64,000 bases of DNA from Streptomyces griseocarneus (GCA_003674045.1 PENC01000001.1:496001-560000), one strand, 5' to 3'. Positions 18,601 through 44,084 are shown, numbered from the stretch's first letter. Made by a program: numbers and translations. Notes: generated from the sequence alone by a model not told the origin.

Positions 18601-21600
18601 CGTAGAGGTCCGAGACGCCGACCGCGGTGGCACCCTCGGGCGGCCACACCGCGAGTCGCGGCGGCTCGGCCGTGGCCGGGACGCCGAGGAAGCCGGTGGC
18701 GTGCCGTACCGGTGCCTCCTGCGGCGACGCGTCCTCGGGCCGGGAGTAGACGCTCACCGGGCGGCGCCCGGAGCCGTCGGGAGCACCGAGGAAGACCTGG
18801 ACGTGCACGGCGCCATGCTCGGCGAGGATCAGCGGCGCCTCCAGAGTGAGTTCGTCGACCTCCGGGAGCCCGGCCTCCCGGCCGGCGGCCAGGGCCAGGT
18901 CCACCAGCGCGGTACCGGGCAGCAACGGGGCGCCGAGCACCGTGTGGTCGGCGAGCCAGGGGTGTCCCGCCGCCGACAGCCGGCCGGTGAAGAGGACTCC
19001 GTCCCCCGTCGGCAGCTCGACGGCGGCATCGAGCAGCGGGTGCCGGACGCCGCGCAGGCCTGCCAGGTGCGGCTGCCCCGACGGCTGTCCGTCCGCGATC
19101 GGGTCCAGCCAGAAACGCCGACGTCGGAACGGATAGGTCGGCAGGTCGACCGGCCGGGCTCCGGTGCCGGTGAAGTACGCGTCCCAGTCCACCGGTGTGC
19201 CGTGGGCGTGCAGCCGGGACACGGCCGTGACCAGTGTCTCCGTCTCCGACCGGTCGGCGCGCACGGTCGCGGCCAGCATCGCGTGGTCATCCACGAGACA
19301 GCTTTGCGCCATGGCGGTGAGCACGCCGCCCGGTCCCAGCTCCACGAACTTCCCGGCGCCCCGGGCCTCGAGGGTGCGGACAGCGTCCCGGAACCGCACC
19401 GCGTTGCGCGCGTGGCGCACCCAGTAGTCGGGCGAGCGCAGCTCCTGCGCGGTGGCCACGTCCCCGGTCAGGGTGGAGACGAGCGGGATCTGCGGCGGCC
19501 GGAAGTCCAGCCCCCGCGCGACCTCGCGGAAGGCGTCCAGCATCCCGTCCATGTGCGAGGAGTGGAAGGCGTGGCTCACCTGGAGCCGCCGGGTCTTGCG
19601 TCCGCGTGTGGCGAATGCCCGTGCCGTCTCTTCCACCGCGGCCAGGTCGCCGCTGATGACGACCGAGGACGGTCCGTTGACCGCCGCGACGGAGACCCCG
19701 TGGTGGAAGTCCTCCAGATACGACAGCACCTCCTCCTCGGAGGCCTGGACGGCGGCCATCGCTCCGCCGGTGGGCATCTGCTGCATCAGCCGGCCTCGTC
19801 GAGCCACCAGTAGTGCGGCGTCCGGCAGGGACAGCACACCGACGGCGTGCGCCGCGGCCAGTTCGCCGATCGAGTGGCCTGCCACGAAGTCCGGCCGCAC
19901 GCCCCAGTGTTCGAGCAACCGGAACAGCGCCACCTCGAAGGCGAACAGCGCCGGCTGGGCGTACGCGGTGTGATCCAGCAGGCCGTCGGCGCCCGCACCG
20001 CCGGCGATCACCTCCTTGAGCGGGCGCTCCAGATGGGTGTCGAGCTCCCCGGACACGGTGTCCAGCGCATCGGCGAACACCGGGAACGCGGCGTAGAGCT
20101 CCTGGCCCATCTCCCGGCGCTGGCTGCCCTGACCGGTGAACAGGAAGGCGAGTCGCGACCCGTGGGCCGCACCGTGGACCAGACCGGGCGCGGTGCCCGC
20201 GTCCGCCAGCGCCTGGAGTGCCTGTCGCACCTGCGCCCGGTCCCGGGCCACCACGGCCGCGCGGTGGTCGAGAGCCGTGCGTCGGCTCAGTGACCAGGAG
20301 GTGTCGACGAGTCGTTCGTCCGGCCGTTCGTCGAGGTGCGTCACCAGCAGGCGGGCCTGCGCCTGCAGCGCGTCCTCGCTCTTGGCGGACAGCAGCCACG
20401 GGAGCACGACACCGTCGTCGGGGAGCTCCGTGGTGTCGGTGGGGGTGGTGTCCTGTGGTGCTTGTTCGATGATGACGTGGGCGTTGGTGCCGCTGACGCC
20501 GAAGGACGAGATGCCTGCGCGGCGGGGGTGGTCGTGTGGGGGCCAGGGCTGGTTTCGGGTGAGGAGTCGTACGGCGCCGGTGGACCAGTCGACGTGGGGT
20601 GTCGGTTCGTCCACGTGCAGGGTTTGTGGCAGGGTGCCGTGCCGTATCGCCATGACCATTTTGATCACTCCGGCGACGCCGGAGGCGGCTTGTGTGTGGC
20701 CGATGTTTGATTTCACCGAGCCGAGCCACAGTGGTCGGTCCTCGGAGCGGCCCTGCCCGTAGACCGCCAGGAGTGCTTGTGCCTCGATCGGGTCACCGAG
20801 CCTGGTCCCGGTGCCGTGTGCCTCGACGGCGTCCACCTCCGACGGCGACAGGCGGGCCCGGTCCAGCGCCTGGCGGATCACCCGCTGCTGGGACGGGCCG
20901 TTCGGCACGGTCAGCCCGCTGCTGGCGCCGTCCTGGTTGACGGCGGAGCTGCGGATGACGGCCAGTACCGGGTGGCCGTTGCGTTGCGCGTCCGACAGGC
21001 GTTCCAGTACCAGGACGCCGGCGCCTTCGCCCCAGCCGGTGCCGTCGGCCGCCGCGGCGAACGGCTTGCACCGGCCGTCGGCCGCCAGCCCGCCCTGTCG
21101 GCTGAACTCCACGAACACCCCGGGGGTGCTCATCACGGTCACCCCGCCTGCCAGGGCCAGCGAACACTCCTCGGAGCGCAGCGCGTGACATGCCTGGTGC
21201 AGTGCCACCAGCGACGAGGAGCACGCGGTGTCGATCGTCACGGCCGGGCCTTCGAGGCCGAACGTGTAGGACAGGCGGCCGGAGGCGACGCTGCCGGCGC
21301 TGCCGTTGCCGAGATAGCCCTCCAGTGCTTCCGGCGCGGTCGCGAAGCGGCTGCCGTAGTCGCTGTACATCACACCGAGGAAGACACCGGTCCGGCTTCC
21401 GCGCAGTGAGTCCGGGGCGATCCGGGCACGCTCGAAGACCTCCCAGGTCAGCTCGAGCAGCAGCCGCTGCTGGGGGTCCATCGCCAGCGCCTCGCGCGGG
21501 CTGATCCCGAAGAACTCCGGGTCGAACTCCGCGGAGTCGTAGAGGAACCCGCCCACCCCGGCATGCGACCTCCCCGGCCCGTCGGCGCCGTCGAGCAGCC

Positions 21601-21835
21601 GGTCGAGGTCCCAGCCCCGGTCGTCCGGCAGGCCGGAGAGCGCGTCGCGTCCGTCGGCGACCAGTTCCCACAGCTCTTCGGGTCCGGTGGCGCCCCCGGG
21701 GAACCGGCAGGCCATGGAGACCACGGCAATCGGTTCCCGGGCCCTGGCCTCCACCTCGTCCAGCCGCTGTCGCGTCTGCCGGCCCTCCGCGATCGCCCGC
21801 TTGAGGTACTCGCGGAGCTTGATCTCATCCGCCAT
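15656..21835 (-). CDS. Modular PKS, module 6 with terminal thioesterase (KS-AT-DH-KR-ACP-TE)
   Basis: This 2,059-residue protein is the last assembly-line enzyme. The ATG at 21835 begins the docking helix [12 protein letters not shown]; an in-frame TTG at 21877 overlapping the upstream stop is less likely. Domains: KS 35-460 (DTACSSS, Cys205); AT 563-850 with GHSIGE (Ser655) and HAFH (755-758), the malonyl-CoA signature; DH 930-1200 with intact [10 protein letters not shown] (His964) and Asp1131; KR 1415-1600 with LDD (B-type) and Tyr1563; ACP about 1690-1765 (Ser1725); TE about 1825-2050 with GYSSG (Ser1909), Asp1936 and His2031. The module adds an acetate unit and makes the C2=C3 double bond; the thioesterase then closes the ring. 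Part of the KS is nearly identical in DNA to that of the preceding gene. Confidence 0.95.
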   Translation of the reverse strand: MADEIKLREYLKRAIAEGRQTRQRLDEVEARAREPIAVVSMACRFPGGATGPEELWELVADGRDALSGLPDDRGWDLDRLLDGADGPGRSHAGVGGFLYDSAEFDPEFFGISPREALAMDPQQRLLLELTWEVFERARIAPDSLRGSRTGVFLGVMYSDYGSRFATAPEALEGYLGNGSAGSVASGRLSYTFGLEGPAVTIDTACSSSLVALHQACHALRSEECSLALAGGVTVMSTPGVFVEFSRQGGLAADGRCKPFAAAADGTGWGEGAGVLVLERLSDAQRNGHPVLAVIRSSAVNQDGASSGLTVPNGPSQQRVIRQALDRARLSPSEVDAVEAHGTGTRLGDPIEAQALLAVYGQGRSEDRPLWLGSVKSNIGHTQAASGVAGVIKMVMAIRHGTLPQTLHVDEPTPHVDWSTGAVRLLTRNQPWPPHDHPRRAGISSFGVSGTNAHVIIEQAPQDTTPTDTTELPDDGVVLPWLLSAKSEDALQAQARLLVTHLDERPDERLVDTSWSLSRRTALDHRAAVVARDRAQVRQALQALADAGTAPGLVHGAAHGSRLAFLFTGQGSQRREMGQELYAAFPVFADALDTVSGELDTHLERPLKEVIAGGAGADGLLDHTAYAQPALFAFEVALFRLLEHWGVRPDFVAGHSIGELAAAHAVGVLSLPDAALLVARRGRLMQQMPTGGAMAAVQASEEEVLSYLEDFHHGVSVAAVNGPSSVVISGDLAAVEETARAFATRGRKTRRLQVSHAFHSSHMDGMLDAFREVARGLDFRPPQIPLVSTLTGDVATAQELRSPDYWVRHARNAVRFRDAVRTLEARGAGKFVELGPGGVLTAMAQSCLVDDHAMLAATVRADRSETETLVTAVSRLHAHGTPVDWDAYFTGTGARPVDLPTYPFRRRRFWLDPIADGQPSGQPHLAGLRGVRHPLLDAAVELPTGDGVLFTGRLSAAGHPWLADHTVLGAPLLPGTALVDLALAAGREAGLPEVDELTLEAPLILAEHGAVHVQVFLGAPDGSGRRPVSVYSRPEDASPQEAPVRHATGFLGVPATAEPPRLAVWPPEGATAVGVSDLYDDLAAAGLGYGPVFRGLRAAWRRGAEVFAEVSLPPGEGAGAADRFGVHPALLDAALHGAGLGGLIDGRGEARVPFSWNGVTLHRGGASVLRVRLAPAGPGGVAVTAADEEGQPVVSVRSLALRPVSREQIRAAGGLRRDALFRIEWPRTGTRDAAPVRHCAVVGAGGGELAAGLESAGVQVVTAGDLARLSESVAAGAPVPEAVVLSVGTPADTSAADRNAVHGALATARSWLAEPRFAGARLAFVTKGAVATGDGEDAPALAQAPVWGLIRSAQTENPDRFVLIDVDGTETSLRALAAAVGTGEPQLAIRAGELSVPRLTRVPVPDARNFTPDPEGTVLVTGGTGGLGAQVARRLAGRHGVRHLVLASRRGQAADGATELAAELAGLGARVTVAACDVADRNALAGLLADIPAEHPLSAVVHAAGVLDDAVLTSLTPERVDAVLRAKADSAAHLHELTRDAGLSAFVLFSSAAGVLGAAGQGNYAAANAFLDALAHHRAAQGLPAVSLAWGPWEEQQGGMTGTLDRGDLLRFARTGVTALSSEEGLALFDAVWAGEHPLFVPMRLDTAVLRGTAGGAGVPAALRGLLPPARREQAPSARPLAELGEQERVQALRELVRARAADVLGHAAPEAFDTTRPFLESGFDSLTAVELRNALGEATGLRLPATVVFDSGTPVALAARLDELLSAARPVRDGGEAEPEDTIDALYRQACSQGRIGEANEFLMAASRLRPVFTAGQEEAGAMEPLRLADGSGLPALICFPSVGASSSPLQYARFAAALDGVREVSVLPVPGFVEGELLPADFATMVETQAEAVLRCAGDGPYVLAGYSSGGWLANAVAGHLERRGRGPSAVVLLDTYFVDDDLPAIQPALTRAMFDREDVFGRIGHVRWTAMGAYLGMFAGFTPAATYAPTVLIQASDPMPAVGGTAPAPGAGERALAFPMAVERVPGNHFTIVEDHAEAVARSVHDWLTAPTPRPAP
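20431..21240. repeat. Long near-identical tract in KS of module 6 (copy 1)
   Basis: About 800 bp covering the KS active site through the start of the KS-AT linker closely matches 26088-26900 in module 5, at an offset of about 5.66 kb with one-codon indels. The flanking KS N-termini differ. The tract has more A-ending codons on the coding strand than its surroundings. Gene conversion or recent module duplication is the likely cause. Confidence 0.8.
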
Positions 21836-21873
21836 GCGTTCCACACCTTCCAGACAGCCGGCACGACGGCTGG

Positions 21874-24800
21874 TCAATTGGCATTGCCGAACCCGTTGTC
21901 GACCAGCTCGAAGAGCTCCTCGTCGGTCGCCGCGTCGAGCCCGGGACCCGCGTCGGCCCCGTCGGGGCCGGTCAGCTCGGTCAGCAGCTCCGCGAGCCGC
22001 GCCACCGCGTGCTCCCGCACCTCGTCGCTCCGGTCCGTGGCCCGCAGCCCGGCCGCCAGCCGGTCGAGACCGGCCAGGACGTCGTCCACGGCCCGCTCCC
22101 CGCCCGGGGCCAGCAGCGCGCCGAGATGCCGGGCGACGGCCTGCGGCGTGGGGTGGTCGAAGACGAGGGTCGTGGGCAGGCGCAGCCCGGTGGCGCCGGC
22201 GAGCCGGTTGCGCAGCTCGACCGCGGTCAGTGAATCGAAGCCCATCTCCATGAAGCCCCGGGTCTCCGGCACATCGTCCGCGGAGTGGTGGCCCAGCACC
22301 GCCGCCACCGAGGTCCGCACCGACTCCAGCAGCACCCGTACGCGCTCGGCCTCCGGCAGTTCCGCCAGGCCCCCGATCGCTGTCGGGGCCGAGGGGCTTC
22401 CGCCACCGCGCCCGACGGCCGCCGCCCTGCGCACCGTGGGGCCCGCCAGGGTGCGCAGCACCGGCGGGACCGCGCCGGAGGCGGCCCGAGCCCGCAGGGC
22501 CGGGGCATCGATCCGCAGCGGTGCCAGTACCGCGTCATCGGACGCCAGCGCCCGGTCGAAGAGCGTGAGGCCCTCCCGCGAGGTCAGCGACCGCAGTCCG
22601 GAACGTGCGATCCGGGCCAGGTCCACCTCGCCGAGGTGGCCGGTCATGCTGCTCGGCTGCTCCCAGAAGCCCCAGGCCAGCGAGGTGGCGGGCAGGCCGT
22701 TCGCCCGGCGGCGCCGTGCCAGCGCGTCCAGGGCGGCGTTCGCCGCGGCGTACGCCGCCTGCGCGGCTGTCCCGAGGGTCCCCGAGGCCGACGAGAACAG
22801 TACGAACGCCGACAGGTCCAGATCGCGGGTCAGCGCGTCCAGATGCCCGGCCGCGTCGATCTTCGGGCGGGCGACGCGGGCCAGCCGGTCCGGGGTCATA
22901 TCGGTCACCACCGCGTCGTCCAGCACCCCGGCCGCATGGATCACGGCGGTCAGCGGGGCGCTGTCCGGGATGTCCGCCAGCACCGCGGCCAGTGCGTCCC
23001 GGTCGGCCACATCGCACGCGACGGCCTCCGCCGTGGCGCCCAGCGCGGCCAGTTCCGCCGTCAGCTCCGCGGCCCCCGGGGCGGCCGGGCCCCGGCGGCT
23101 CACCAGCAGCAGCCGGGTGGCTCCGTACCCCGTGACCAGATGACGGGCCATCAGGCCGCCGAGCAGCCCGGTGCCGCCGGTGATCAGAACCGTTCCGCCG
23201 GCGAAGGAACGCCGCTCCGCGGGCTGTCGCGCCGGTCCGCCGGCCTTCGCCAGCCGCGGCACGAGTGCCTCGCCCACGCGCACGGCGACCTGCGGTTCGC
23301 CGGTGGCCAGGGCCGTGGCCAACTGCTCGGCGGGCGGTCCGGCGGAGTCGATGTCCACCAGCACGAAACGACCGGGATGCTCGGTCTGCGCCGTCCGTAC
23401 GAGTCCCCAGACCGCCGCCTGGGCGATGTCCGGGACGTCCGTGGCCCGCGCCGCCACCGCGCCCCGGGTCAGGAACAACAGTCGTGACGCCGCGAGCCGT
23501 TCGTCGGTGACGAAGGCCTGCACCAGCTCCAGTGCCCGTACCGTCGCCGGGCGCACGGCGTCCGTGCCCCCGGCGCAGGACACCACCACGACGTCGGGAG
23601 CCGGTCCGCCCGCGCCGGCGCTCTCGCCGAGCGCCTGCAGGTCGGCGTGGTGCCGCACCTCGGTCTGCGCGGGGGCCGTGCCCTCCTCGATGCCGTCGAC
23701 GGGTCCCACCAGATCCCAACGGGCGGGCGCGGCCCGCAGAGCGGCCGGCGCGGTCGGCCAGTCGAGCCGGAACAGCCCGTCGTGCCCGGACGCGGGAGCG
23801 GCAGCCAGCTGTTCGGGGTCGACCGGCCGCAGGGCCAGCGACTCCACCGTGGCCACCGGTATCCCGGTCCGGTCGTAGAGGGCGACCGTGACGGCATCCT
23901 TGCCCGCCGGTGACAGCACCACCCGCACCGCCGCCGCCCCGACCGCGTGCAGCGAGACGTTGCTCCAGGAGAAGGGGAGCAGCGCGGGCCCCTGCTCCGC
24001 CCGGTCCTCGCCGGTGTCTCCGGCGGACAGCGCGACGGCGTGCAGGGCCGCGTCCAGCAGCGCGGGATGCAGTCCGAATGCCTCGGCCTCGGCGAGGTTC
24101 TCCTCGTCCAACCGCACCTCGGCGAAGACGGAGTCGCCCAGCCGCCAGGCCGCGCGCAGCCCTTGGAAGGCCGGCCCGTACGCGTAACCCCGGTCGGCCA
24201 GCCGGACGTAGTGGTCGCTGATGTCGACCGCGGCCGCGTCCATGGGCGGCCATGCCGTGATGTCCGGTGCGGGCGTCGGCCCGTCCTCGGCGAGCACGCC
24301 GGTCGCATGGCGGGTCCAGGGCTCGTCGTCCCCGGTCCTGGAGTGGACGCTGACGGTCCAGCCTTCCGTGCCGGTGCGGCTGTCGGCCACCACCTGAAGG
24401 GTCAGCTCGCCGTCCTCGGGCATCGTCAGCGGAGCCTGGATCGTCAGTTCCTGTACCCGCCCGCAGCCGAGCAGCCGGCCGGCGTACAGGGCCAGTTCGA
24501 CGAACGCCGTGCCGGGCAGCAGCACCGTGCCGTGCACCGCGTGGTCGGCGAGCCAGGGATGGGTCCGGGCCGAGAACCGCCCGCTGAGCACCAGCCCGTC
24601 CCCGGTGGCGGTGGCGACGACCGCCCCGACCAGCGGATGGCCGCCGGGCACGAGGCCCGCCGCCGCGACATCCGCGCCCGCGTCCCGGTCGTCCAGCCAG
24701 TAGCTCTGCCGCTGGAAGGCGTATGTCGGCAGGTCCACCTCCCGGCCTGCCCCGCCGTCCGCGAACGTCCGTGCCCAGTCGACCGGGACACCCCGGACGA

Positions 24801-27504
24801 ACAGCAGGCCCGCCGCTCGCAGGAAACCGCCCGGACCGCTGTCGTCCCGGCGCAGCGTCCCGGCGACGAGCGTGCCGGACACCTCGGCGTGATCCAGGGT
24901 CTCCTGGACGGGAACGGTCAGCACCGGATGCGGGCTGACCTCGAGGAAGGCTCCGTATCCGCTGGTCGCCAGGTCCTGGGTGACCTCCGCGAGCCGCACC
25001 GGCCGCCGCAGGTTGTCGTACCAGTACCCGGCCGTCAGGTCACCGGCGTCCAGGAAGGTGCCCGTGACCGTCGAACGGAACGCCGTCCGCGGGGCGTTCG
25101 GCGTGATCCCGGACAGAGCCGCCAGCAGCTCGTCGCGCACCTCCTCGACCTGCGGGGAGTGCGAGGCGTAGTCCACCGGGATACGGCGTGCCCGGACACC
25201 GCTCTCGGCGCACCGGGCCATCAGGCCGTCCAGCGCGTCCGGATCGCCGGACACGACGACCGAGGAAGGGCTGTTGACCGCCGCCACCGACAGCCTGCCC
25301 GCACAGTCTGCGACGAGCGACTCGGCGTCGGCCTCGCCCAGCGCGACGGTCACCATGCCGCCGCGGCCGGCCAGTGCCCGCAACGCCTTGCTGCGGACGG
25401 CCACCACGCGGGCCGCGTCCTCCAACGACAGGATGCCCGCCACACACGCGGCGGCGATCTCGCCCTGCGAATGGCCCACCACCGCGTCCGGTTCCACACC
25501 CACCGACCGCCACAGCGCGGCCAGCGACACCATCACCGCGAACAGTGCCGGCTGGACGACGTCCACCCGGTCCAGCCAGTCGGCACCGGTCTCGCCGCGC
25601 AGCACATCGAGCAGCGACCAGTCCACATGCGGTGCCAGCGCCGTGGCGCACTCCTGAAGGGTCTCCCGGAAGACCGGTGAGGACTCCAGCAGGCCGGCGG
25701 CCATGCCGACGAACTGCGAGCCCTGGCCGGGGAAGACGAATACGGTCCTCGTCCGCCCGGCCGGGCCGCCGGGGCCCTCCTGGTCGTCGGACGTACGGCC
25801 ACGGACCACCGCCGGGGACTCCTCACCCCGCTCCAGTGCCATCAGGCCCTTCAGGAGCTCGCCGCGGTCGCCGCCGACCACCACCGCGCGGTGCGCGAAG
25901 ACGGACCGGGTCGTGACGAGGGCATGGCCGATGTCCGCGTCGGCCACCTCCGGATGCGCCTCCGCCCAGGCACCGAGCCGTGCAGCCTGGGCCTGCAGGG
26001 CCTGGTGGCTCTTCCCGGACACCACCCATGGCGAGACCGCCGGGTCGACCGTCGTCAGGGCCGGGGCCGACGGCGTGGTGTCGGTGGGGGTGTCGGTGGG
26101 GGTGGTGTCCTGTGGTGCTTGTTCGATGATGACGTGGGCGTTGGTGCCGCTGACGCCGAAGGACGAGATGCCCGCGCGGCGGGGTCGGTTGTCGTGTGCG
26201 GGCCAGGGGCGGTTTTCGGTGAGGAGTCGTACGGCGCCGGTGGTCCAGTCGACGTGGGGTGTGGGTTCGTCGACGTGCAGGGTTTGTGGCAGGGTGCCGT
26301 GCCGTATCGCCATGACCATCTTGATGATCCCGGCGACGCCGGAGGCGGCCTGGGTGTGGCCGATGTTCGATTTCACCGAGCCGAGCCACAGCGGGCGGTC
26401 CTCGGGGCGCCCCTGCCCATAGGCAGCCAGGAGGGCCCGGGCCTCGATCGGGTCACCCAGGGTCGTCCCCGTCCCGTGTGCCTCGACGGCGTCCACCTCG
26501 GCGGGCGACAGCCGGGCGCCGGCCAGGGCCTCCTCGATCAGCCGCTGCTGGGACGGGCCGTTGGGGGCGGTCAGGCCGTTGCCCGCGCCACCGTGGTTGA
26601 CGGCGGAGCCGCGGATGACGGCCAGTACCGGGTGGCCGTTGCGTCGCGCGTCCGACAGGCGTTCCAGGACCAGGACGCCGGCGCCTTCGCCCCAGCCGGT
26701 GCCGTCGGCCGCCGCGGCGAACGGCTTGCACCGGCCGTCGGCCGCCAGCCCGCGCTGGCGGCTGAACTCCACGAAGGCGTTCGGGGTGCTCATCACGGTC
26801 ACCCCGCCTGCCAGGGCCAGCGAGCACTCCTCGGAGCGCAGCGCGTGACATGCCTGGTGCAGTGCGACCAGCGACGAGGAGCACGCGGTGTCGATCGTCA
26901 CCGCGGGTCCGGTCAGCCCGAGGACATAGGAAGTGCGCCCGGCCGCCACGGCCGCGGTGCTGCCGGTCAGCCGATAGCCCGCCACCTCGTCGCTCGTACC
27001 GGCCCGGGTGGGGAACGCGTACCCCTGGTGCGTCAGTCCGACGAAGACCCCGGACCGGCTGCCGCGCAGGGAGGCCGGGGCGATGCCGGACCGCTCCAGC
27101 GCCTCCCAGACGACTTCCAGCCACAGCCGCTGCTGGGGGTCCATCGCCAGCGCCTCGCGCGGGTTGATCCCGAAGAACTCGGCGTCGAACCGCGCGGTGT
27201 CACCGAGGAAGGCACCGCTGCGGACGTAGCTCTTGCCCGGCCGTCCCGGCTCCGGGTCGTACAGGCCCGCCAGGTCCCAGTGCCGGTCCTCCGGAAAGTC
27301 CGAGACCGTGTCGGTGCCGTCGGCCACCAGGCGCCACAGGTCCTCCGGGGACTCGACGTCCCCGGGGAAGCGGCACCCCATGGCCACGATCGCCACGGGC
27401 TCGTGCTCCCGTTCCTCGGCCTGGTCGAGACGTGCACGGGTCTGCCGGAGTTCGGTGGTGACGAGCTTCAGATACTGCCGGAGTTTGTCCTCTGAGGTCG
27501 TCAC
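21874..27504 (-). CDS. Modular PKS, module 5 (KS-AT-DH-KR-ACP)
   Basis: The 1,876-residue protein starts at GTG 27504, overlapping the previous stop (GTGA), behind AGGAG. Domains: docking helix 1-32 ([10 protein letters not shown]); KS 35-465 (Cys208); AT 587-880 with GHSQGE (Ser679) and YASH (779-782), the methylmalonyl-CoA signature; DH 955-1225 with intact [10 protein letters not shown] (His988) and Asp1151; KR 1436-1625 with LDD (B-type) and Tyr1585; ACP about 1725-1800 (Ser1758); C-terminal docking region 1805-1876 ending in DEELFELV. It adds a propionate unit and dehydrates, giving C4(CH3)=C5. Its C-terminal helix resembles that of module 4, and its N-terminal helix that of module 6, which suits the order 4-5-6. 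Confidence 0.95.
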   Translation of the reverse strand: MTTSEDKLRQYLKLVTTELRQTRARLDQAEEREHEPVAIVAMGCRFPGDVESPEDLWRLVADGTDTVSDFPEDRHWDLAGLYDPEPGRPGKSYVRSGAFLGDTARFDAEFFGINPREALAMDPQQRLWLEVVWEALERSGIAPASLRGSRSGVFVGLTHQGYAFPTRAGTSDEVAGYRLTGSTAAVAAGRTSYVLGLTGPAVTIDTACSSSLVALHQACHALRSEECSLALAGGVTVMSTPNAFVEFSRQRGLAADGRCKPFAAAADGTGWGEGAGVLVLERLSDARRNGHPVLAVIRGSAVNHGGAGNGLTAPNGPSQQRLIEEALAGARLSPAEVDAVEAHGTGTTLGDPIEARALLAAYGQGRPEDRPLWLGSVKSNIGHTQAASGVAGIIKMVMAIRHGTLPQTLHVDEPTPHVDWTTGAVRLLTENRPWPAHDNRPRRAGISSFGVSGTNAHVIIEQAPQDTTPTDTPTDTTPSAPALTTVDPAVSPWVVSGKSHQALQAQAARLGAWAEAHPEVADADIGHALVTTRSVFAHRAVVVGGDRGELLKGLMALERGEESPAVVRGRTSDDQEGPGGPAGRTRTVFVFPGQGSQFVGMAAGLLESSPVFRETLQECATALAPHVDWSLLDVLRGETGADWLDRVDVVQPALFAVMVSLAALWRSVGVEPDAVVGHSQGEIAAACVAGILSLEDAARVVAVRSKALRALAGRGGMVTVALGEADAESLVADCAGRLSVAAVNSPSSVVVSGDPDALDGLMARCAESGVRARRIPVDYASHSPQVEEVRDELLAALSGITPNAPRTAFRSTVTGTFLDAGDLTAGYWYDNLRRPVRLAEVTQDLATSGYGAFLEVSPHPVLTVPVQETLDHAEVSGTLVAGTLRRDDSGPGGFLRAAGLLFVRGVPVDWARTFADGGAGREVDLPTYAFQRQSYWLDDRDAGADVAAAGLVPGGHPLVGAVVATATGDGLVLSGRFSARTHPWLADHAVHGTVLLPGTAFVELALYAGRLLGCGRVQELTIQAPLTMPEDGELTLQVVADSRTGTEGWTVSVHSRTGDDEPWTRHATGVLAEDGPTPAPDITAWPPMDAAAVDISDHYVRLADRGYAYGPAFQGLRAAWRLGDSVFAEVRLDEENLAEAEAFGLHPALLDAALHAVALSAGDTGEDRAEQGPALLPFSWSNVSLHAVGAAAVRVVLSPAGKDAVTVALYDRTGIPVATVESLALRPVDPEQLAAAPASGHDGLFRLDWPTAPAALRAAPARWDLVGPVDGIEEGTAPAQTEVRHHADLQALGESAGAGGPAPDVVVVSCAGGTDAVRPATVRALELVQAFVTDERLAASRLLFLTRGAVAARATDVPDIAQAAVWGLVRTAQTEHPGRFVLVDIDSAGPPAEQLATALATGEPQVAVRVGEALVPRLAKAGGPARQPAERRSFAGGTVLITGGTGLLGGLMARHLVTGYGATRLLLVSRRGPAAPGAAELTAELAALGATAEAVACDVADRDALAAVLADIPDSAPLTAVIHAAGVLDDAVVTDMTPDRLARVARPKIDAAGHLDALTRDLDLSAFVLFSSASGTLGTAAQAAYAAANAALDALARRRRANGLPATSLAWGFWEQPSSMTGHLGEVDLARIARSGLRSLTSREGLTLFDRALASDDAVLAPLRIDAPALRARAASGAVPPVLRTLAGPTVRRAAAVGRGGGSPSAPTAIGGLAELPEAERVRVLLESVRTSVAAVLGHHSADDVPETRGFMEMGFDSLTAVELRNRLAGATGLRLPTTLVFDHPTPQAVARHLGALLAPGGERAVDDVLAGLDRLAAGLRATDRSDEVREHAVARLAELLTELTGPDGADAGPGLDAATDEELFELVDNGFGNAN
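26088..26900. repeat. Long near-identical tract in KS of module 5 (copy 2)
   Basis: This is the partner of 20431-21240. The tract includes a small in-frame duplication in the linker (DTPTDTT against DTT in module 6). Confidence 0.8.
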
Positions 27505-30500
27505 GAGATTCCCAGCTCCTTGTTGACGATGTCGAATATCTCCTCGTCGCTGGCGAGCGCGAGCACGTCGTCGTCACCAGGTGCCGCGGTGGTGCCGGGG
27601 TCCGGCCGGTTCCACTGCCGCAGCAGCGACCGCAGCCGGGCGACGACCCGGCCGCGTGCGTCGGCGTCGGGCGCCATCGCCTCGGCGGCCGCCGCCCACC
27701 GGTCCATGTCGGCGAGCATCGCTGTCACCCCGTCGTCGGGCCGCAACTGCGCACGCAGATGTCCGGCCAGCGCGACCGGGGTGGCGTGGTCGAAGACCAC
27801 TGTGGTCGGCAGGGCGAGGCCTGTGGCCTCGGTGAGCCGGTTCCGCAGGGTCAGTGACGCCATCGAGTCGAAACCGAGGTCCTTGAACGCCACCGTGGCG
27901 CGGACGCGGTCGGGTGTGGGATGCCCCAGGGCGTCGGCTGCCCGGGCGCGCACCAGATCCAGCAGCATCCGCTCCTGGTCGTCCTCGCCCAGTGCCGCGA
28001 GACGTTCCCGCAGGGCGTCCGCCCGGCCGGGCCCCGTGGTGCCCCGCAGGGCGCGCCGCGCCTCGGGCAGTTCGTCCAGCAGCGCGCGTGAGCGGGTCAT
28101 GCTGTACGCGGGCGCGAACCGGTCCCAGTCGACGGCGGCGAAGGCCGTGTGGGTCTCGTCGCGGTCGAGTGCCGCCTGCAGACCTGCCAGAGCCGTCTCC
28201 GGCGCCATCAGCGGCACGCCGCGCTCGCGCAGCAGCTCGTCGGCACCGCCGGCGGCCGCCATACCACCGCCGTCCCACGCGCCCCATGCCACCGAGGTCG
28301 CGGCCCGGCCCCTGGCGCGGCGGTCGCTCGCCAGCGCGTCCAGGAACGCGTTGGCCGCCGCGTACGCCGCCTGCCCGACGTTGCCCCACAGCCCGGCGCC
28401 GGAGGAGAAGAGCACGAACGCGTCGGGGGACCGGCCGGGGCTCCCGTCGAAGACGGCGTCCAGGTTCGCGGCCCCTTCGACCTTGCCGGACAGAACCTCG
28501 GCGATCTCCGCGAGAGAACACTCGGCCAGTGGCTTCTCCTGCTGGATGCTGCCTGCCGTGTGGACGACCGTGCGCACCGGGTGCTCGGCGGGCACCGCCT
28601 CGACGACCCGGCGCAGCGCATCCTGGTCGGCGAGGTCGCAGGCGGCGATCGTCACCTCGCTGCCCAGTTCCTTGAGTTCGGCCTCCAGCTCGGCCACGCC
28701 GGGGGCACCGGGCCCCCGGCGGCTGAGCAGCACCAGGTGGGGGACGCCCCGACCGGCCAGCCAGCGGGCCACCTGCGCACCGAGCGCGCCCGTCCCGCCG
28801 GTCACCAGGGCGGTGCCCGTGGGCCGCCAGGCACGACGTACCGGCGCCTGCGCCAGCGGCGAGCGCACCAGACGGCATCCGTGGACCCCGTCCGCGCGCA
28901 CGGCCAGCTGGGCCTCGTCGCCCGGATGCGCGAGGACGCTGACGAGACGTCGCAGCGCGGGCTCGTCCAACAGCTCCGGCAGATCGATCAGACCGCCCGC
29001 GCGATCCGGCCATTCGAGCGCCGCCACCCTGCCCAGCCCCCACACGGTCGCCTGCGCCGGACGCCGCACGGGCGTGCCGTCGGTGGCCACCGCGCCCTGG
29101 GTCAGACACCACAGCGGGGCGTCGGCCCCGGCATCGTCCAGCGCCTGGGCCAGGACGGCCGTCGCCGCCAGCCCCTGGGACAGCACCGGCACATCCGGCA
29201 ACGGCCGTTCGTCCGCCGCCAGTACGGACACCACGCCCGCCGCCGGCCCGCCCCTGGTGGCCTCGCGCAGCCGGCGTCCGAGCGCCGACCGGTCGGTCCT
29301 CTCCCCGGCACCGACGACGATGTGGTGCACCTCGCCCGCACCGCCGCGTTCACATGCCGCCCGCACCGCCGCCGCCGGGCCGTCGACACCGTCGGAGGAG
29401 ACGATCAGCCACCTGCCGGACAGCCGGTCGGGGCCGGTGTCCGGAAGCGCCGTCCACGCGACGCGGTAGCGGTGGTCGTCGACTCGGGCCAGGGACCGGT
29501 CCGCGTGCGTCGCCAGCCAGAACCGCTCACGACGGAACGCGTACGTCGGCAGCTCGACCGGCCGGGCACCCGTGCCCGCGAACACCTCCGGCCAGTCCAC
29601 CGCGACGCCGCGCACGTGCAGCGCCCCCAGCGCCGCCAGCAGCGTCCGCTGCTCCGGTTCGTCGCGGTGCGCCGCCGCGGCGAACGCCGTGTCGTCGCCG
29701 ACGGCGCACTCCTGGCCCATCGCCGCGAGCACCGCGTCCGGGCCGAGTTCGAGGAACGTGGTGGCGCCCTCGGCCTCCAGCGTACGGACCGCGTCGAGGA
29801 AGCGGACCGTCTCCCGCGCGTGCCGCGCCCAGTACTCCGGCGCGCACACCTCCTCCGCCGTCACCACGGCTCCGGTCAGCGCGGACACCACCGGAATACT
29901 CGGGGCTTTCAGGGACATGCCCCGCACCACGCCGGTGAACTCCGCCACCATGGCGTCCATGCGGTGCGAGTGGAACGCGTGGCTGACCCGCAGCCGCTTG
30001 GTGCTGCGCCCCCGGCCCGCGAAGTGCGCGGCCACTTCGGTGACGGCGTCCTCGTCACCGGCGACCACCACGGACGACGGGCCGTTCACCGCCGCGAGAC
30101 CGGCGCGGCCGGCCCGTTCGGCCAGCAGCGGGACCACCTCGTCCTCGGTCGCCTGCACCGCGACCATCGCCCCGCCCCGCGGAAGCGCTTGCATCAGGCG
30201 GCCCCGGGCCGCGGCCAGCGCGGCCGCGTCCGCCAACGACAGCACTCCGGCGACATGCGCCGCGGCCAGTTCGCCGATGGAGTGGCCGGACACCAGGTCC
30301 GCCCGTACCCCCCACGACTCCACCAGCCGGTAGAGGGCCACCTCGACCGCGAACAGCGCCGGCTGGGTCCAGCCGGTCTCGTCGAGCAGGCCCTCGGTTC
30401 CCGGCCGGCCGAGGATCACCTCGCGGAGCGGCCGGCCGAGGTGCCGGTCCAGCTCGTCGCACACCGCGTCAAAGGCCTGCGCGAACACCGGGTACCGCGC

Positions 30501-32237
30501 GTACCACTCACGGCCCATGCCCACACGCTGTGCGCCCTGGCCGGTGAACAGCACTGCCAGTTTGCCGTCGGACACCGCGCCGCGGGTCCCGAGGACGGGC
30601 AGTTCCCCGTCGGCGAGCCTGCGCAGGCACTGCGTCAGTTCCGCGCGGTCCGCGGCCACGACGACAGCACGGTGCTCGAACGCCGACCGTGTCGTGGCCA
30701 GGGAGAACGCCACGTCGGCGAGGTGCTCGGCGCGGGGGCCCTCGAGGTACCGGCGCAGCCGCTCGGCCTGCGCCCCCGGCGCGGCCTCGTCCCGGCCCGA
30801 GACGACCCACGGCAAGGGGAGGCCCGCCGTCCCGGACGGGCGCGCGGCGGCCTCGTCCTGGCCGGAGGCGGGGGCCGCCTCCACGACGACATGGGCGTTG
30901 GTCCCGCTGATACCGAAGGACGACACCCCGGCGCGCCGGGGCCGCCCAGGCTCCGGCCACGGCTGTGCCTCCGTCAGCAGCTCGACCGCGCCCGCCGACC
31001 AGTCCACCTGCGTCGAGGGCCGGTCGACGTGCAGCGTCTTGGGGAGCACGCCGTGCCGCAGCGCCATCACCATCTTGATGACACCGGCGACGCCCGCGGC
31101 CGCCTGGGTGTGACCGATGTTCGACTTCACCGAGCCGAGCCACAGGGGACGGTCCCGCTCGCCCCCGAACGTCGCCAGGATGGCCTGTGCCTCCATCGGG
31201 TCGCCGAGCGGTGTGCCGGTGCCGTGGCCCTCGATCGCGTCGATGTCCGCGGTCGACAGGCCCGCGTCGTCGAGCGCCTGCCGGATCACCCGCTGCTGCG
31301 ACGGACCGTTCGGCGCCGTCAGCCCGCTGCTCGCGCCGTCCTGGTTGACCGCGCTGCCGCGCACCACCGCGAGTATCCGGCGGCCGTTGCGACGGGCGTC
31401 GGACAGCCGTTCCAGCAGCAGCACCCCGGCGCCCTCGCTCCAGCCGGCGCCGTCCGCCGCGTCGGCGAAGGACTTGCACCGGCCGTCCGGGGCCAGTCCC
31501 CGCTGCCGGCTGAACTCCACGAACGTCGACGGGGTCGACATCACCGTCACGCCGCCGGCGACGGCCAGGGAGCACTCGCCCCGGCGCAGCGCCTGAACGG
31601 CCAGGTGCACCGCCACCAATGACGAGGAGCACGCGGTGTCCACCGTCACGGCGGGGCCCTCCAGGCCCAGGGTGTACGAGATCCTGCCGGAGGCGACGCT
31701 CCCGGCACTGCCCGTGCCGAGGTATCCCTCCACCTCCTCGGTCGCGAGACCGGGCCGGGTGCCGTAGTCGTGGTACATCACCCCGACGAAGACACCGGTC
31801 CGGCTCCCGCGCAGTGCCCGCGGGTCGAGGCCGGCCCGTTCGACCGCTTCCCAGGACGTCTCCAGCAGCAGCCGCTGCTGCGGGTCCATGGCGAGTGCCT
31901 CGCGCGGCGAGATCCCGAAGAACCCGGCGTCGAACTCCGCCGCGTCGTACAGGAATCCGCCCTCGCGTGTGTAGGTCGTCCCGGGCCGCTCGGGGTCGGC
32001 GGAGAACAGCGACTCCAGATCCCAGCCGCGGTCGGCGGGGAAGCCCGAGACCGCGTCCCGGCCGTCCACGACCAGCTCCCACAGCTCCTCGGGAGAGGTC
32101 ACACCGGCCGGGTACCGGCAGCCCATCCCGACGATCGCTATCGGTTCGACCGCGGCGGCGGCCGCGTTCCTGAGCCGTTCGTTCTCCTTCAACGAAGCCC
32201 GCAGGGCTTCGACCACCTTGTCAGAGGATGTGGCCAT
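27501..32237 (-). CDS. Modular PKS, module 4 (KS-AT-KR-ACP)
   Basis: The 1,578-residue protein starts at ATG 32237 behind GGGAGGGG. Domains: docking coiled coil 1-27 ([20 protein letters not shown]); KS 30-455 (Cys203); AT 559-850 with GHSIGE (Ser653) and HAFH (753-756), malonyl-specific; KR structural half from about 923 and catalytic half 1141-1325 with Tyr1292; ACP about 1425-1500 (Ser1458); C-terminal docking region ending in SDEEIFDIV. The KR lacks LDD and has Trp1284 eight residues before Tyr1292, the A-type pattern. With no DH it should leave a hydroxyl, at C7 of the predicted lactone; this is the only free hydroxyl before P450 action and the likely methylation site. Its stop overlaps the start of the next gene. 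Confidence 0.95.
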   Translation of the reverse strand: MATSSDKVVEALRASLKENERLRNAAAAAVEPIAIVGMGCRYPAGVTSPEELWELVVDGRDAVSGFPADRGWDLESLFSADPERPGTTYTREGGFLYDAAEFDAGFFGISPREALAMDPQQRLLLETSWEAVERAGLDPRALRGSRTGVFVGVMYHDYGTRPGLATEEVEGYLGTGSAGSVASGRISYTLGLEGPAVTVDTACSSSLVAVHLAVQALRRGECSLAVAGGVTVMSTPSTFVEFSRQRGLAPDGRCKSFADAADGAGWSEGAGVLLLERLSDARRNGRRILAVVRGSAVNQDGASSGLTAPNGPSQQRVIRQALDDAGLSTADIDAIEGHGTGTPLGDPMEAQAILATFGGERDRPLWLGSVKSNIGHTQAAAGVAGVIKMVMALRHGVLPKTLHVDRPSTQVDWSAGAVELLTEAQPWPEPGRPRRAGVSSFGISGTNAHVVVEAAPASGQDEAAARPSGTAGLPLPWVVSGRDEAAPGAQAERLRRYLEGPRAEHLADVAFSLATTRSAFEHRAVVVAADRAELTQCLRRLADGELPVLGTRGAVSDGKLAVLFTGQGAQRVGMGREWYARYPVFAQAFDAVCDELDRHLGRPLREVILGRPGTEGLLDETGWTQPALFAVEVALYRLVESWGVRADLVSGHSIGELAAAHVAGVLSLADAAALAAARGRLMQALPRGGAMVAVQATEDEVVPLLAERAGRAGLAAVNGPSSVVVAGDEDAVTEVAAHFAGRGRSTKRLRVSHAFHSHRMDAMVAEFTGVVRGMSLKAPSIPVVSALTGAVVTAEEVCAPEYWARHARETVRFLDAVRTLEAEGATTFLELGPDAVLAAMGQECAVGDDTAFAAAAHRDEPEQRTLLAALGALHVRGVAVDWPEVFAGTGARPVELPTYAFRRERFWLATHADRSLARVDDHRYRVAWTALPDTGPDRLSGRWLIVSSDGVDGPAAAVRAACERGGAGEVHHIVVGAGERTDRSALGRRLREATRGGPAAGVVSVLAADERPLPDVPVLSQGLAATAVLAQALDDAGADAPLWCLTQGAVATDGTPVRRPAQATVWGLGRVAALEWPDRAGGLIDLPELLDEPALRRLVSVLAHPGDEAQLAVRADGVHGCRLVRSPLAQAPVRRAWRPTGTALVTGGTGALGAQVARWLAGRGVPHLVLLSRRGPGAPGVAELEAELKELGSEVTIAACDLADQDALRRVVEAVPAEHPVRTVVHTAGSIQQEKPLAECSLAEIAEVLSGKVEGAANLDAVFDGSPGRSPDAFVLFSSGAGLWGNVGQAAYAAANAFLDALASDRRARGRAATSVAWGAWDGGGMAAAGGADELLRERGVPLMAPETALAGLQAALDRDETHTAFAAVDWDRFAPAYSMTRSRALLDELPEARRALRGTTGPGRADALRERLAALGEDDQERMLLDLVRARAADALGHPTPDRVRATVAFKDLGFDSMASLTLRNRLTEATGLALPTTVVFDHATPVALAGHLRAQLRPDDGVTAMLADMDRWAAAAEAMAPDADARGRVVARLRSLLRQWNRPDPGTTAAPGDDDVLALASDEEIFDIVNKELGIS

Positions 32238-32264
32238 GGCCCCTCCCGCAGTTCGCATCCAAGA

Positions 32265-44084
<11,820 letters not shown>

